Source: Chrysaora quinquecirrha (lineage: Eukaryota; Cnidaria; Scyphozoa; Semaeostomeae; Pelagiidae). Taken from it: a stretch of DNA of 64,000 nt. The stretch spans positions 352,770 to 416,769 of the forward strand of contig JACTAT010000016.1 in assembly GCA_014526335.1 (NCBI GenBank), in the 5' to 3' direction. Below, piece after piece: positions 1 through 10,759 of the stretch. The position numbers were made by a program, and so were the translations under genes. The first letter of the stretch is position 1. Every line of letters starts with the position of its first letter. The notes below the pieces were generated by a model. It saw only the letters and a program-made list of their open reading frames with translations. It had not been told where the DNA came from and did no database searches.

Positions 1-900
1 TATTGAAATCACATATTCCTATCCTTAAAACCGGACTCCTCCTTCTCGCAAAATATCATCTCAAATAAGGAGAGCAAGACTTTCAATTCGCTTCACACGG
101 TCTTACCAAAGTCTCGTGCTGGAAATGAGGCTATTTTTCTTTAGACTCTCGTTCGGCTTGCTTTACATCTTCCCAATCCGGTGTCGCAAACTGATGTCTC
201 ACAGATAGAGTGAAAAATTTTTAAAGTAATTTGGACTTCAGACAGTTTTATTTGAGGCCCTTGCGGAATATAAGGCCATGTTTTCTTTAGACTCTCGTTC
301 GGCTTGTTTTGCATATTCCAAATCCGGTTGCGCAGTGATGTCTCACAGATAGAGTGAAACATTTTAAAAGTAATTTGGACTTAAGACAGTTTTTTTGAGG
401 CCCTTGCTGAATATGAGGCCATGTTTTCTTTAGACTCTCGTTCGGCTTGTTTTACAAGTTCCAAATCCTGTCGCGCAAAGTGATGTCTCACGGATAGAGG
501 GAAAATGTTTTAGAAGGAATTTGGACTCAAGACAGTTTTTTTGAGGCCCTTGCTGAATATGAGGCCATGTTTTCTTTAGACTCTCGTTCGGCTTGCTTTA
601 CATCTTCCCAATCCGGTGACGCAAAATGATGTCTCACAGATAGAGGGGAAGGTTTTAGTCCAGTTTTCTTAAAGAACTCCCTTTCGGGTCTCTTAAGTGC
701 TGAATCCTCCCGACCGTCTTATCTGTTTCGAAATTCGCCTCAGACCGTCTTATCTGGGACTCACACTGAACTCAAGGACGTTTTCACTTACAAATCCGCA
801 TTCGGCGTTTTGACTGTATGCCAAATCCGGTCGTCCGAAAAACTTCCAGCGAAGAGATCCCTTTAGAAATAATCCGAAAAAGGTCCTAAAAAACGCTAGC
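1..900. repeat. ~145-bp degenerate tandem repeat
   Basis: Four clear units share the core CTTTAGACTCTCGTTCGGCT at 139, 285, 428 and 574 (spacings 146, 143, 146). Each is followed by a 'ccaaatccggt-cgc...gatgtctcacagatagag' stretch. More diverged copies continue to about 900 (for example CAAATCCGGTCG near 827) and probably to the left of 130. No open reading frame persists through the units, so I read this as a non-coding satellite-like array. The left end lies outside the window. Confidence 0.85.
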
Positions 901-997
901 TATTGAAATGGCGACATGTTTCAATAGATAAACTCACCCGCCTGTATGCCAGACCCGCTTACAAAGATTATTTCCAAAAAAGAACACAGATTATTTC

Positions 998-1258
998 CTA
1001 CTCGAAATCTGCCACCTCTGGTCTCCACTTTGCACGATCCCACGGTTACCTTATGCCGTCTCCGTATCTCATACCGGTCCATTTCTTGATATCGGTGACC
1101 CAGTTGTTACGCGGTCGTCCCCTGCCTCTCTTTCCGTCAACCTTTCGCTCCAACAAAAGCCTTTGCCGTTTCCCGTGTCGAATCAAATGCCCAAAGTATC
1201 TCACTTTCCTTTGTACAAGTGTCTTAACTAACTCTCTCTTGGTTTTATTTTCTGGCCA
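998..1258 (-). pseudogene. Non-LTR retrotransposon reverse-transcriptase C-terminal remnant
   Basis: The reverse complement reads an 86-codon segment typical of the C-terminal tail of LINE-type endonuclease/reverse-transcriptase proteins. Seen in order are RKVRYFGHLIRHGKRQRLL, then the GKRGRGRPRNNWVTDIKKW block, then WDRAKWR and a TAG stop at 998-1000. One in-frame TAA at 1046-1048 breaks it between GIR and PWDRAKW. No upstream catalytic domain (YADD) is visible, so this is a short 5'-truncated dead copy. The + strand ORF over the same bases is its shadow. The family assignment rests on the conserved GRGRPR-x-W tail and cannot be refined to a clade here. Confidence 0.8.
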
Positions 1259-1329
1259 TCTAGAATTTGCTTATTGCCATCAAATTACCCTGACCCCTCA
1301 ATGCTATATATACAATGTATAAGGTTGAT

Positions 1330-2210
1330 ATGATAAATTCATTGGAAGGCTAATCCATCGTAAGGCTTCATGCATTCATATCAGCTTCAAACTTGGACAA
1401 AATATGTTGAGACAGATACTCCGTCATATTGATTGGAGGTCTTTGTCTCTGCCCCCCCCCATACAATGATGATTACTTTCTGACAGATTTAATCTTACAT
1501 ATTCTGTCGGTATTATGCAGCCGTTACTCCTGACGAAAAAGAAACAAAATACCCAGCATTGGTCTTGGGTAGTGGGAAGGGGGCTACGCGAGGCAATGGT
1601 ACGGTAATGCTACGGTATTAAAACGTCATTTCTAGTGTTGTCTGAACAAATTTTTCCTTTTAGAGATTCTTACTTTCATTTGTGTATGACTACGAATAAC
1701 CGAAAGCCCTGTCCACTTGTTAAGCATGTGTTTTGAATTGTTGTTCGGCTTCTTGTACGACAACTGTTGAACAACTGTACATATGATGTATCGCAGTTGC
1801 TGATAATAGACAACATCTCGAAGTTCCGAAAGAAAGAACCAATAAATTAGATACTCTGGGAGATTTCATAACTTTGAACACTAGGCCTATACTTGAAGCT
1901 ATTTGTTTTTGTAAACATTCGACTATACCGCCTACCGCAGATGGCTGTCGGTGTTGTAAGTCTTAGCACAAAATCTGAAGATTAAAGAAGTTGATGCTTA
2001 CGGATTTTCGTCGATGACATTCAAAGCTGTAAAGGGATCACTTATTATCGCCACTATCCCTACCAGTATCTGTCTAATTCCTGCATATATTTATCCAGGG
2101 CACTGTCGAGGATTAGCTCGTTCTAGAGATTTGAGTTCAAAGGCATGCTAGACGTATTCCATGAGTCGTAATTTTCGTTCCTTAGGCCAGCCAATCAGAT
2201 TTCGATAGGT
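1330..2210. other. Unassigned intergenic DNA
   Basis: No open frame, splice-like exon, tandem repeat or terminal inverted repeat was recognised in this stretch. It is ordinary AT-rich sequence. Confidence 0.4.
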
Positions 2211-2214
2211 TTCT

Positions 2215-2391
2215 CTAGACTTACTACCTTCCTCCCACTCTTTCGGAACAGCTTCTAACAACAATAACAACATACAGCTGTTTCCTCAGAGTGACAACAG
2301 AACTATGAAGCAAACAGCAACCTGTTGTTGTGGTTGTTCGGGTAATCGGTGGTTGTTGTTTGCGAATAGATCGACTCGTGTAATACGTCTT
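2215..2391. mobile_element. MITE, CTAGACTTATTAC family (copy 1)
   Basis: The left end is CTAGACTTACTAC and the right end reads GACTCGTGTAATACGTCTTA. The right end is an imperfect inverted copy, like that of the clean family member at 4103-4239. The interior has the same 'aacaacaataacaacatacagctgtttcc' flavour and a hairpin of CAACAAC/GTTGTTG tracts. It encodes nothing. Confidence 0.6.
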
Positions 2392-2399
2392 AAGGTCGC

Positions 2400-4020
2400 T
2401 CAGAACCACCACTCTGAGTATTAGGCCATCCAATTCAATTTTTTAAAGTAAATAGCTGTTTCTGTTGCTAAAGACTGTCGTTGCTGTTTGCGAAGATTGA
2501 GACTTATGTATTGAGTCTAAGGTATGCCCATGTAGCAGAGTGGAGTTGATGGGTCCTAGAGGGGGACCCCTTGAGGGGGACCCCTGAAAGATGTTTTCAG
2601 AGTTTCGGCGTCCAGGAATTTAAGATACCAGATGTCTAATGCTATGACATTTTTACCGAACCACCAATAGTTTGGGCAGGGCATGTCTCATAGCCTGTTG
2701 TCTAACATGATAAGTTGATATGATGGCCTGTGTTCTATCATCATGGGATAGATTTAGGTGAATGTATTAAGGCCAGAAGGCTAATTGCTAGAAACCCTAA
2801 ACTACAGCCGACCGACTGGTTGTGATTAAGTTAAGAAGAACCAGTATTTACCGTAGATCTGTGTACAAAGAACGCCAGAAAATACAAAGAATGCCAGAAA
2901 ATACAAAAATGCCAGAAAATTATTACCATTTACTATCCAACATATCTCGCGAATGAGAATTAGAACGTTCCCGAAAAATTTCAGCTTTTCGTACCCATGT
3001 GACAGCCTCGGAATGATATGGAGGATGCTGTGCTGTGAGACCGAATTGCCCATTCCCATTAAACTGGAGTCAAGTTGTATTTAATTCTCACATTGTAATG
3101 AAATTTTCAGAAAATTCTCTGAAGATTGAATTTCGCATCTGTTATCTGTAGAGACTTTTGCATTCAGAAGAGATGAAGGTATTGAATTCTGTCCTTGGTC
3201 GCAAGCAGAACAGCGGCTCCTTATTTGTGCCATTGATATATAATGCACCTCAAATTACAAGCAGTCACAAATTTGAGTGTTTAAATGATAATGATGGTTC
3301 AAAATTCGTCATTTCTCTGTACTCGCTCTCTTGGACTTGCATATTATAATTGAAAGGTTCCTGGGATTCATAATAAATTTTCACGAAAACATACAGGAAA
3401 ATTATTGCTCAATCGTTTCTTTCTCATATAAAGAGCGAGGAGTTGGCGTCAGTTATCACAAAAATGAGTCGGAACGACTGTGTAACCGTGGGAACGGGAC
3501 TGTACCATCTCAACAGCATGGCATAGTAATCAATCGCCCACCTTCTTAAATGTGCTTTGAAGAGTTTTCTCTCATGACAGCTTTCCTTATTTCCTAATGA
3601 ACATTGCTTAGAGACAAGCCTATTATGTACAGCAAAGTCTGTTTTGATTGACTGAATCAGGTGCTTGCGAGACATCCAATACTGGAAGGGCAAAAGGGCC
3701 TGGTCAAGGATTGTTTTCTTTTAAGTACAAATAACCAACTCGTACCCTGGGACACTTTTTGATCAGTTTAAGCCTAAATACAAAATCTATGTTTGCGATG
3801 ATTTAGGGCTCCCTCGGGCCTCAATCGGCTACGTCCCTAACTAGGGACATGCTAGAAATATTTCCCGCCCTTTCTTTTGATATAGTGTTCTCTGCAATTC
3901 AAAAAGCCGAAATCTTATCTTATGTTACTAACGAGTGTCATTGCTGCCTTTTAAATGGACTTATCTATTGGACCTGAATTCCTAGCCTCTTGCCTTTAAG
4001 ATTTATCCCTGCGTATCAGT
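2400..4020. other. Unassigned intergenic DNA
   Basis: There are small ORFs on both strands, but none has a recognisable domain or splice context. A duplicated short block (GAGGGGGACCCC twice, 2558-2585) is the only repeat noticed. Confidence 0.4.
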
Positions 4021-4024
4021 TGGT

Positions 4025-4347
4025 GAAGGTGAAGGTAGTAAGATCGCGTTTTAGCGCTAGTCGCTAGGATCTCAGTAGTAAGTAAACTAATCGAGACCTC
4101 GACTAGACTTATTACCTGAGTCCCACTCTTCGCAAACAGCAACAACAACAAAAACAACCATACAGCTGTTTGCTGGGAGTAGTTTTAGCGTCCAGTATAA
4201 ACTCAATAGCGATAACTACCACTCGTGGAATAAGTCTAGACCTCAACCCTGGCTGTGGCGCTACCGTGGCTGGACTCGAACCCTAACCACACTGAGCTCT
4301 TGGCGCCACGAGTCAGCTGGATTACACGACGACGCCACAGCACCTTC
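4025..4347 (-). mobile_element. tRNA-derived SINE (family 1) split by a nested MITE
   Basis: On the - strand the element starts GAAGGTGCTGTGGCG. It has a box-A-like TGGCGTCGTCGTG region and a box-B match GGTTCGAGTCC, then a body ending in a CACC..CTTC-like end. Other copies in this window are at 14384-14552 (+), 28287-28428 (-) and 34204-34370 (+). This copy is interrupted by a 137-bp MITE at 4103-4239. The GAAGGTG start and CACCTTC end are inverted copies of each other. Confidence 0.8.
4103..4239. mobile_element. MITE, CTAGACTTATTAC family, nested in a SINE
   Basis: This is a 137-bp element with imperfect terminal inverted repeats (CTAGACTTATTACCTGAGTC on the left; the right end in reverse complement is CTAGACTTATTCCACGAGTG). 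It is flanked by a 7-bp near-identical duplication, ACCTCGA (4096-4102) and ACCTCAA (4240-4246). The intact SINE copies have a single uninterrupted 'gacctcgaccctgg' at this place, so the insertion site is certain. Confidence 0.85.
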
Positions 4348-4359
4348 TGTTACGTTATT

Positions 4360-6170
4360 TTAAGGTATGTTTTCCAGGGGGCAGGGGAAAACTCTGATTT
4401 ACTTTAAAATATGGCTTTAGGATGCGCTACAAAATGTTGACCCAACAAAAAATTCATAGCATGAAAATAGACCCCAAAAGTACTTTTTCTTTGAGATTAT
4501 GGGACAATAAAGTATTCAAGATATTGTTCTCAAAAACATGATCATTCATATGTCAAAAATTTTTCCTCGGTTGTTTCACATGGGTTGGTCATTCTTTCGG
4601 ATGATGAAACCGAGGTCCGCCCCCCCTGGGCATGTTTTCTGCTTCTAAACCCCTAAAGTCCTTCTCCGTTGCTCCCATAAACCCATGCCAACGACTCAGG
4701 AGGCACAGAATCCATTCATAGTCTCTTTGAACTACACGTTTTTTAGAACAACCTAAGAAAACAAGGCTGAATTTTAGATCAAATTCTTTGCTATCCCCGA
4801 AATTATTTGAGATACACACAAGCAAAGTTCACCAGCGCAAAGCTCTTGCCCGGGAACGCATAGTAAACATGTTTTTGAGAAGGGTATAGGGGATGATAAG
4901 TTGTTCAAAAATCGCTTCAAAAAAAGAAACAAGAAGGCTGAAATCAGAGCCATGTGTTCTTATAGAAAAAAGTGTATTCGAATACTGTGCATATAGACAC
5001 AACAGTGCAGGTATCCAGAACAATACCACAATGCGAACTCTCTTTTTGAGGCATGTGCTTACAACGGCATGGAAATCCCTTCGTTTCGATTGTTTGTCGT
5101 TTCCGAACGTCTTCATCAATAAATTAAGCATTAAGAAATCTGAAAATCGTAGGTTTGAGGCAGTTGATATTATGCTTTGATAATCGCTGATCCTAATTCC
5201 CCCCTTAGCTGCTTCTGTTATATGAGGTTTAAGCAGTATGGATAAAATCTACTTACGAAGCTTGCAATCAACTCATCAAATATTAATGCCCTTTCCTTTA
5301 AAGAAATATATATTGGTGAGAACAGACATGATCTGTTCATATGTTCACATATTGTGGAAGACAATCACATTGCGAGCTAAACTCTCCGTGTTTGATTTAG
5401 AAGACGAACAACTGTTGAGCTTAAAGATAGAAATTTTCAGCTTCAATCAAAGTCGTTCAATTTTCGTTTGTCGTGCTAGTTTCAGATTCAGATGTCCCAA
5501 GTATAAAGTGAGTATGGTTTCTCTATTTTCCTGAGCTACGATTCTACCGCGAAAGAAGAAAAACTAGCATGTTCATTTTAAAGCATTAATCCAGCGAGAA
5601 ACTTCTAAATACCACTGCTGGTAAGCTGTCCATTCATTCAGTGCTTTATTTCAGACTTTAAGGTTCAAAATACGTTTCATAGCTTAGTCTGTTTATGCTA
5701 GCTATCATCGCTAGTGATAGTAATCGATACGTTACCTGATAAGCGATCTTGAAGTACTGCTGGATAAGGCTATACGTTTAACGCTCCAGTGCTGGGTGCT
5801 AAGCTGAACATTCTAAAAGCTGATAGTAGGCTTGTTTTTTAAAACTACTGTTTCAGGGCTTTTATCCGAACGTAAATAAGATTTGGTTGCAGAGAACATT
5901 AGTAGTATCGACGAACTTTCTCAAGAGTGATTGAGAAGGAAAGAAGGTAGTCCGCCACTGTTATTTAAACGAGATCGTATATCGTCACATATGTACGTCA
6001 GAAAAATGATGTCCTTAAAGCACAAATACTTTGTTATGTTGGAGAACTAAGAATCTTTGCTGGATAAGATTGCTTTTAAACGACAGCATATTTTTGTTGC
6101 TTCAAATACCATTGCCTCAAATATTCACGTGCGGGGAACTAACGTAAAGACTCGAAGGAATAATTTCATT
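4360..6170. other. Unassigned intergenic DNA
   Basis: Overlapping + and - ORFs of about 95-100 codons occur at 4.83-5.53 kb, but they lack domains and splice context. From about 5.88 kb the sequence starts to resemble very diverged members of the array that follows (AACGATAG-like words). Confidence 0.35.
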
Positions 6171-6179
6171 AGGGATAAT

Positions 6180-7990
6180 TGGAGGATTATAGAACTTCAG
6201 CCGAACCTTGCAAACGATAGTTCAGCAATTTTTCCTTCATTTCAAATAGCACACCTTTAAAGACCAAATTCTTCCGTATAGAGAAAGTAAATAGGACGAA
6301 CGAAGTAACTGGTCCAAGATTAACTGAGAACTAAAGAACAATAGCTGAGTGCGATGTTATCGATGTATGATTTAGCCTAGTTCGTATGTACATTTCAACA
6401 GTACACCCTTATATGCCAAAGCTTTATCCAGAGAGAAATGAAATAGTCTAAACACTGTAACTGGGCAAGGGTCTGTTGAGGACTATAGCTGTACACAGTT
6501 ATTTTTAAAGTATAGTTCAATTAGCGCAAAAGAACATCATCCTTAAGAGGGCAAAGTTTTCAGAAAGAGAGGCATATAAAATCAGTATTATGAACTTTAG
6601 CTGAGCACTTTTATTTACAAACGAAAGCCCAGTTCATCGTACATCTCAAACAGCCCAGTCTTCAAAGCCAAATAAGTTTTTACGGAGCAGCAAAATATTC
6701 AATGAAGATTGGCCCACGATTAACTGTGAACTAATGAAGTCCAGGAGGACATTGGTTTTTTTTAGAAACGATAGCTTCATTAATTTGTATAGGATCAAAT
6801 ATTTATAAACCAAAAAGCAATCGAAATACATGGTAGTTTTACAGAATTGGGCCAGCTATTGGAGATAAAGAACTTTAGTTGAGCACTATTATCTACAAAC
6901 GATAGGCCAATTCATTTGTACGTATCGAAAAGAAATCCTAGAAGATCAAAGATTTGTACACGGAGAAGCCATCGAAATATAGTTTTACAGAATTTGGACA
7001 GCTATAGAAGATAAAAACTTTAGCTGAGCGCTTTTAGCTACAAAAGATAGGCCAATTCATTGTACATCTCGAAAAAGAAATCCCGGAAGATCAAAGATTT
7101 GTACACGGAGAAGCCATCGAAATATAGTTTTACAGAGTTTGGCCAGCTATTGAAGATAAAGAACTTTAGCTGAGTACTATTACCTGCAAACGATAGGGCC
7201 AATTCATTTGTACGTATCGAAAAAGAAATCCTAGAAGATCAAAGATTTGTGCACGGAGAAGCCATCGAAATATAGTTTTGCAGAATTTGGCCAGCTATAG
7301 AAGATAAAAACTTTAGCTGAGCGCTTTTAGCTTCAAAAGATAGGCCAATTCATTGTACATCTCGAAAAAGAAATCCCTGAAGATCAAAGATTTGTACACG
7401 GAGAAGCCATCGAAATAGTAGTTTTACAGAATTTGGTAAGCTATAGAAGATAAAGATCTTCGTTGAGCACTATTATTTACAAACGATAAGGCCAATTCAT
7501 TTGTACATCTCCAAAAAGAAATCCTAAAAGATCAAAGATTTATACACGGAGAAGCAATCGAAATAGCTGCTTGGCAGAATTTGGCAAACAAAAGAAGATA
7601 CAGGACTTTAGCTGAGCGCTTTTAGCTACAAACGACAGGCCAGCTCAGTCGCAAATCTTAAAAACATATTCGTGAAGACAAGGGTTTTATACCGGGAAAA
7701 TCAAACGCAATAGTAATTATATAGAATAAGTCCAGTTAATGAAGATAAAGATCTTAACCTGACATCGCATATTGCACGTCGCGGATTCGTTAAGACCTAG
7801 GATTTTCAGTGCGTAAAGAAACCAAGAAATACAGAAAAAGACATTGATACAGTATACCCGTCTGAGCTAACGTTTTGCGTTGGGAGCCTGAATATTGGCA
7901 AAGTAACTTGTGCACAAATAGGTGAGAGATGATTAGTTTTAGCTGAACTATCTTATAAATAAACGATAGCTTTAACCACGAACGTGCTCT
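6180..7990. repeat. ~145-bp tandem array upstream of the GPCR
   Basis: The core 'ctttagctgagcrctttta..acaaacgatagg.caattcattgta' recurs at about 6595, 6870, 7014, 7157, 7308, 7452 and 7601. The best-preserved units also share AAGATCAAAGATTTGTACAC and GGAGAAGCCATCGAAATA. Alternate units differ (GAGCACTATTATCTACAAAC against GAGCGCTTTTAGCTACAAA), giving a two-monomer higher-order period of about 295 bp. Copies decay toward both ends. The array ends about 280 bp before the GPCR start codon. Confidence 0.85.
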
Positions 7991-8272
7991 GAAATAATAA
8001 TTGTTTAGGATAATTATTGCAAAAGTTCACAGAACACGCTGGGATCCCGTTGGTCTGTTGTTGTTCTGAACCACAAGCTTCATACAAATTTTAACTTGAA
8101 ATCTTTCGTGGCTGTTTTTTCGGTCAAAAATCAAATTCTGGGTTTCACAGGTATCGTAACTAAGCGTTAAGATAAACATTCTCAAGAAACAACATTAAAC
8201 AGCGTTTTCACGAAGTCTAGCACCGAACAACAGAGAATCGAAGGGAGTTGCCGTGTACGTCGTCGCAACAAA

Positions 8273-9469
8273 ATGTCGGGTTTCGTCGACGGTGTGGTAC
8301 AAAACCTGAGCGTCACCAATGGAACGCTTGGCGGTAAGAATATGTCTTCAGGGCCCGTTAAAACGGCTTTTCTTACATCGGAACAGTGGGGTGCAATATC
8401 TTTATTTCTCGGGTGCCTAGTTCTAACTGCAAACAGTACTATCATATACACTTTTCACAAGAAAAGAAACCTGTTGCGTCAGCCTACAAATAAGCTTCTT
8501 TTTAGCCTCGCCTTGTCGGATTTCGCCGGCGGCTGCGTTATATTTCTACACGCTATCGCTCTGATGATCCCTCGACTCCAGTACCCCAGCACGAGCAGTG
8601 ATTTCATATACCGAGTCACCACTGAACTGATTACGACGACCATGAAACTGACTACCTTATTTCATCTCTGTTTCCTAACGATCGATAGATACCTGGCATT
8701 GTTTGTCGCTTTGAGATACAGAGAGATCGCGACCGGCAAGCGCGTGGTAAGACTAACAACATTGGCTTGGATATGCTCTATTGTGATCGCTTTTGTACAG
8801 TTTTGCTGGTTGTATCGCGTTTTGGATGCCGATATAAGCGACGAAGACGGCCAAATACTAGACCTAGTGGAATGTCGTTACTCCATCTTCGTCCTTGTTG
8901 TTTTTGTCTTAATACCGTTAGTTGTGATCGGAGCAATGTATGTTCGTATATTCCTCGAAACAAAAAGGCTTCTTCGTAATCCCGTTACGCAGATGAAGCC
9001 CGCACTAACGAAGGAGATTCGCATCACGTGGGTATACACAACCATGTACATTCTTATATGTATCTACTGCCTGCCATATTTTATAATCAGATTGTTTGTT
9101 GATTTGAAAACAGTGCGTAAAGAAGCTGTTAGCATTCACCCGTATACCATCCACCTGGCTGCTAACTTTAAATACCTAATTCACGTTGCCAATCCATTGA
9201 TTTACGCTTTAAAGAAAAAAGACATCGAGAAAGCTGCGGTCGCCGTTGTTATTCGACCGCTTCGTTCTTTATTTTGTCGCCAGAAGAGACCTAATGGCCC
9301 TTGCCTTTGCATGAAACGTAACGATGATGATAACAGTGCGGATGACTGTACAAAAGACAATGGGCGATCTAGAAATCATACATCTTCATCCAAGTCAGTC
9401 ACTTCGCCAGCCGAAACCATAGAATTGCAAGTTTTGTGTCATGAACAACAATGTGAAAATCATGTTTAG
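8273..9469 (+). CDS. Class A (rhodopsin-like) G protein-coupled receptor, single exon
   Basis: A 398-residue intronless seven-helix receptor in the plasma membrane; the ligand cannot be told. The N-terminus has three N-glycosylation sequons (N11, N16, N23). TM1 is about 38-60 with N54. TM2 is about 73-97 with LALSD (D83). TM3 ends in the G-protein-coupling DRY motif (138-140). TM4 has W166. TM5 is about 203-228 with P215. TM6 is about 250-276 with CLP (266-268) in place of the usual CWxP. TM7 carries NPLIY (307-311). The tail of about 85 residues is Ser/Thr- and Cys-rich. The extracellular cysteine usual at the top of TM3 is absent although one (C201) is present before TM5, so the canonical disulfide seems lost. 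The start is the first ATG of the frame and leaves a normal short N-terminus. A satellite array lies just upstream and a MITE just downstream. Confidence 0.93.
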   Translation: MSGFVDGVVQNLSVTNGTLGGKNMSSGPVKTAFLTSEQWGAISLFLGCLVLTANSTIIYTFHKKRNLLRQPTNKLLFSLALSDFAGGCVIFLHAIALMIPRLQYPSTSSDFIYRVTTELITTTMKLTTLFHLCFLTIDRYLALFVALRYREIATGKRVVRLTTLAWICSIVIAFVQFCWLYRVLDADISDEDGQILDLVECRYSIFVLVVFVLIPLVVIGAMYVRIFLETKRLLRNPVTQMKPALTKEIRITWVYTTMYILICIYCLPYFIIRLFVDLKTVRKEAVSIHPYTIHLAANFKYLIHVANPLIYALKKKDIEKAAVAVVIRPLRSLFCRQKRPNGPCLCMKRNDDDNSADDCTKDNGRSRNHTSSSKSVTSPAETIELQVLCHEQQCENHV

Positions 9470-9491
9470 ATGTGGACATATACGTTATTTT

Positions 9492-9825
9492 AGGGCATGT
9501 TCTTCTTAACCTTCAAAACCTTCCGAATTTTGAAAACAGAATGCTTCCAAAAAGAGAATCCATGATTTTCAAGTAACACGAATTTTGGAAATCGGAATCG
9601 TTTCGCGCCAAAAGTCTTGCTTGCCTCGTCCCCAGCTGTTAAAATATAAGTCTCTTTCGAACTTGAAACCGAGAATCTCTCGAAAGTCTCGGAAACCTTC
9701 TGCTTTTGACGACAGAAGGTTTTGGAGAGCTCCAACACCTGCCGTTTTCAGAAGAATGACTTCGAAAAACACACATTCTGAAAAAAGAAGGCCACCAAAA
9801 CAATTGGTTTAGAAGAACACGCCCT
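9492..9825. mobile_element. MITE, AGGGCGTRTT family (copy 1)
   Basis: This is a 334-bp element with ends AGGGCATGTTCTTCT and AGAAGAACACGCCCT (inverted). It matches the 331-bp element at 33187-33517, which has ends AGGGCGTATTTTTTTGG / CCAAAAATACGCCCT. The shared interior includes CCTGCCGTTTTCAGA and GACAGAAGGTTTTGGA-like words. ORFs on both strands inside it are shadows. No clear target duplication was found. Confidence 0.8.
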
Positions 9826-9839
9826 TGATAAAGTTTTGC

Positions 9840-10150
9840 ATTTGGATCCTTGTATAGCGAGCCCCTGACTTAATGAACTCCCCAAAATAACTAAACAAAA
9901 GTCATTACTAAATCCAATATTCTCTCCTTTTGTGAGATTTCAGTAATTCCAGTAAGCTGTATATAATTTTTAATAACATGTAAAAAATTAAGAATGTAGA
10001 GAAAACAATAGAATGAAGCTGTTTTTCTTTTTTTTGTTTCATTACTGTTCTGTTTATACTTGTCATGAATAGCCATGCCTTTTCCCCGAAACTTGAATCG
10101 CTATTCTTCATAGCGTTCAGTGTCATTGAGTATTTGTTCCCTTTATTCTC
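9840..10150. other. Unassigned AT-rich DNA
   Basis: No gene or repeat boundary is recognised between the MITE and the TCACGC-rich segment. Confidence 0.4.
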
Positions 10151-10159
10151 GTCGTTTTT

Positions 10160-10610
10160 AAGGCCCCCCAAGGGGGGTGCAAAATCACGCAATCGTGCGC
10201 AATTTTTCGACGATTCACGCAATCACGCGCGATAAAACTTCATTTCACGTGCATACAACTTCAGGCGTTGCTCCCCGAAATTTTGAGCAGGATCAATATT
10301 CGGGATGTTTAACTTCATATATCTAAAGGGTAGGCTTTGAAAAATTCTTTCCACGACGAGTTTGTAACGGGGAATACACAAAATTAAGATTTTAGGGGAC
10401 TTGATTAATCCATCATACGAGAGAATGACAGAAATATAGTTAGCTGACAATGCTTGATGGATGCAAGGGCACTCCTGCATTCAAGCAACCTCTCAATTAT
10501 ACTGCCAATACTGTAAATCACGAAATCACGAGCCATACCAAAGTATTTCACGCGACACGCAGGAGTTTAGATTCACGCATTCAGATTCACGCATAACGCA
10601 TCACGCTATG
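10160..10610. repeat. TCACGC-rich element of unknown class
   Basis: The word TCACGC / ATTCACGCA recurs many times at both ends of the segment (10184-10235 and 10515-10605), often as near-palindromes such as TCACGCAATCGTGCGC. The central 280 bp lacks it. The arrangement suggests an element with repeat-rich ends, but I cannot define exact termini or a target duplication. Confidence 0.45.
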
Positions 10611-10649
10611 AGATGCTGATTTAAAACGCTTTCTCGTTTCATTCGAAAT

Positions 10650-10745
10650 CAGCTGGCACGTGAGGGCGCTGAAAGATGTCTGTCTTGCAATCGTTGAGTG
10701 TGGGTTCGATTCTCACGAATCTTGAGAACTCGCCATTAGAACCAC
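10650..10745 (+). mobile_element. tRNA-like SINE fragment (family 3)
   Basis: A box-B-like GGGTTCGATTCTCA is followed by CGAATCTTGAGAAC. A related segment at about 38005-38090 has GAGTTCGATTCCCG and ends GGAATCTTGAGAAC. The sequence upstream does not fold as a genuine tRNA cloverleaf, so I call both retroposed tRNA-like fragments. Confidence 0.4.
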
Positions 10746-10759
10746 GAGAGAGTGTGGAG

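Noticed and set aside
903..1322. 139-codon + strand ORF
   Set aside because: Antisense shadow of the reverse-transcriptase remnant, whose conserved GRGRPR tail reads on the - strand.
10650..10745. Possible functional tRNA gene
   Set aside because: A box-B-like motif is present, but no acceptor stem or anticodon arm could be folded; treated as a SINE-like fragment.
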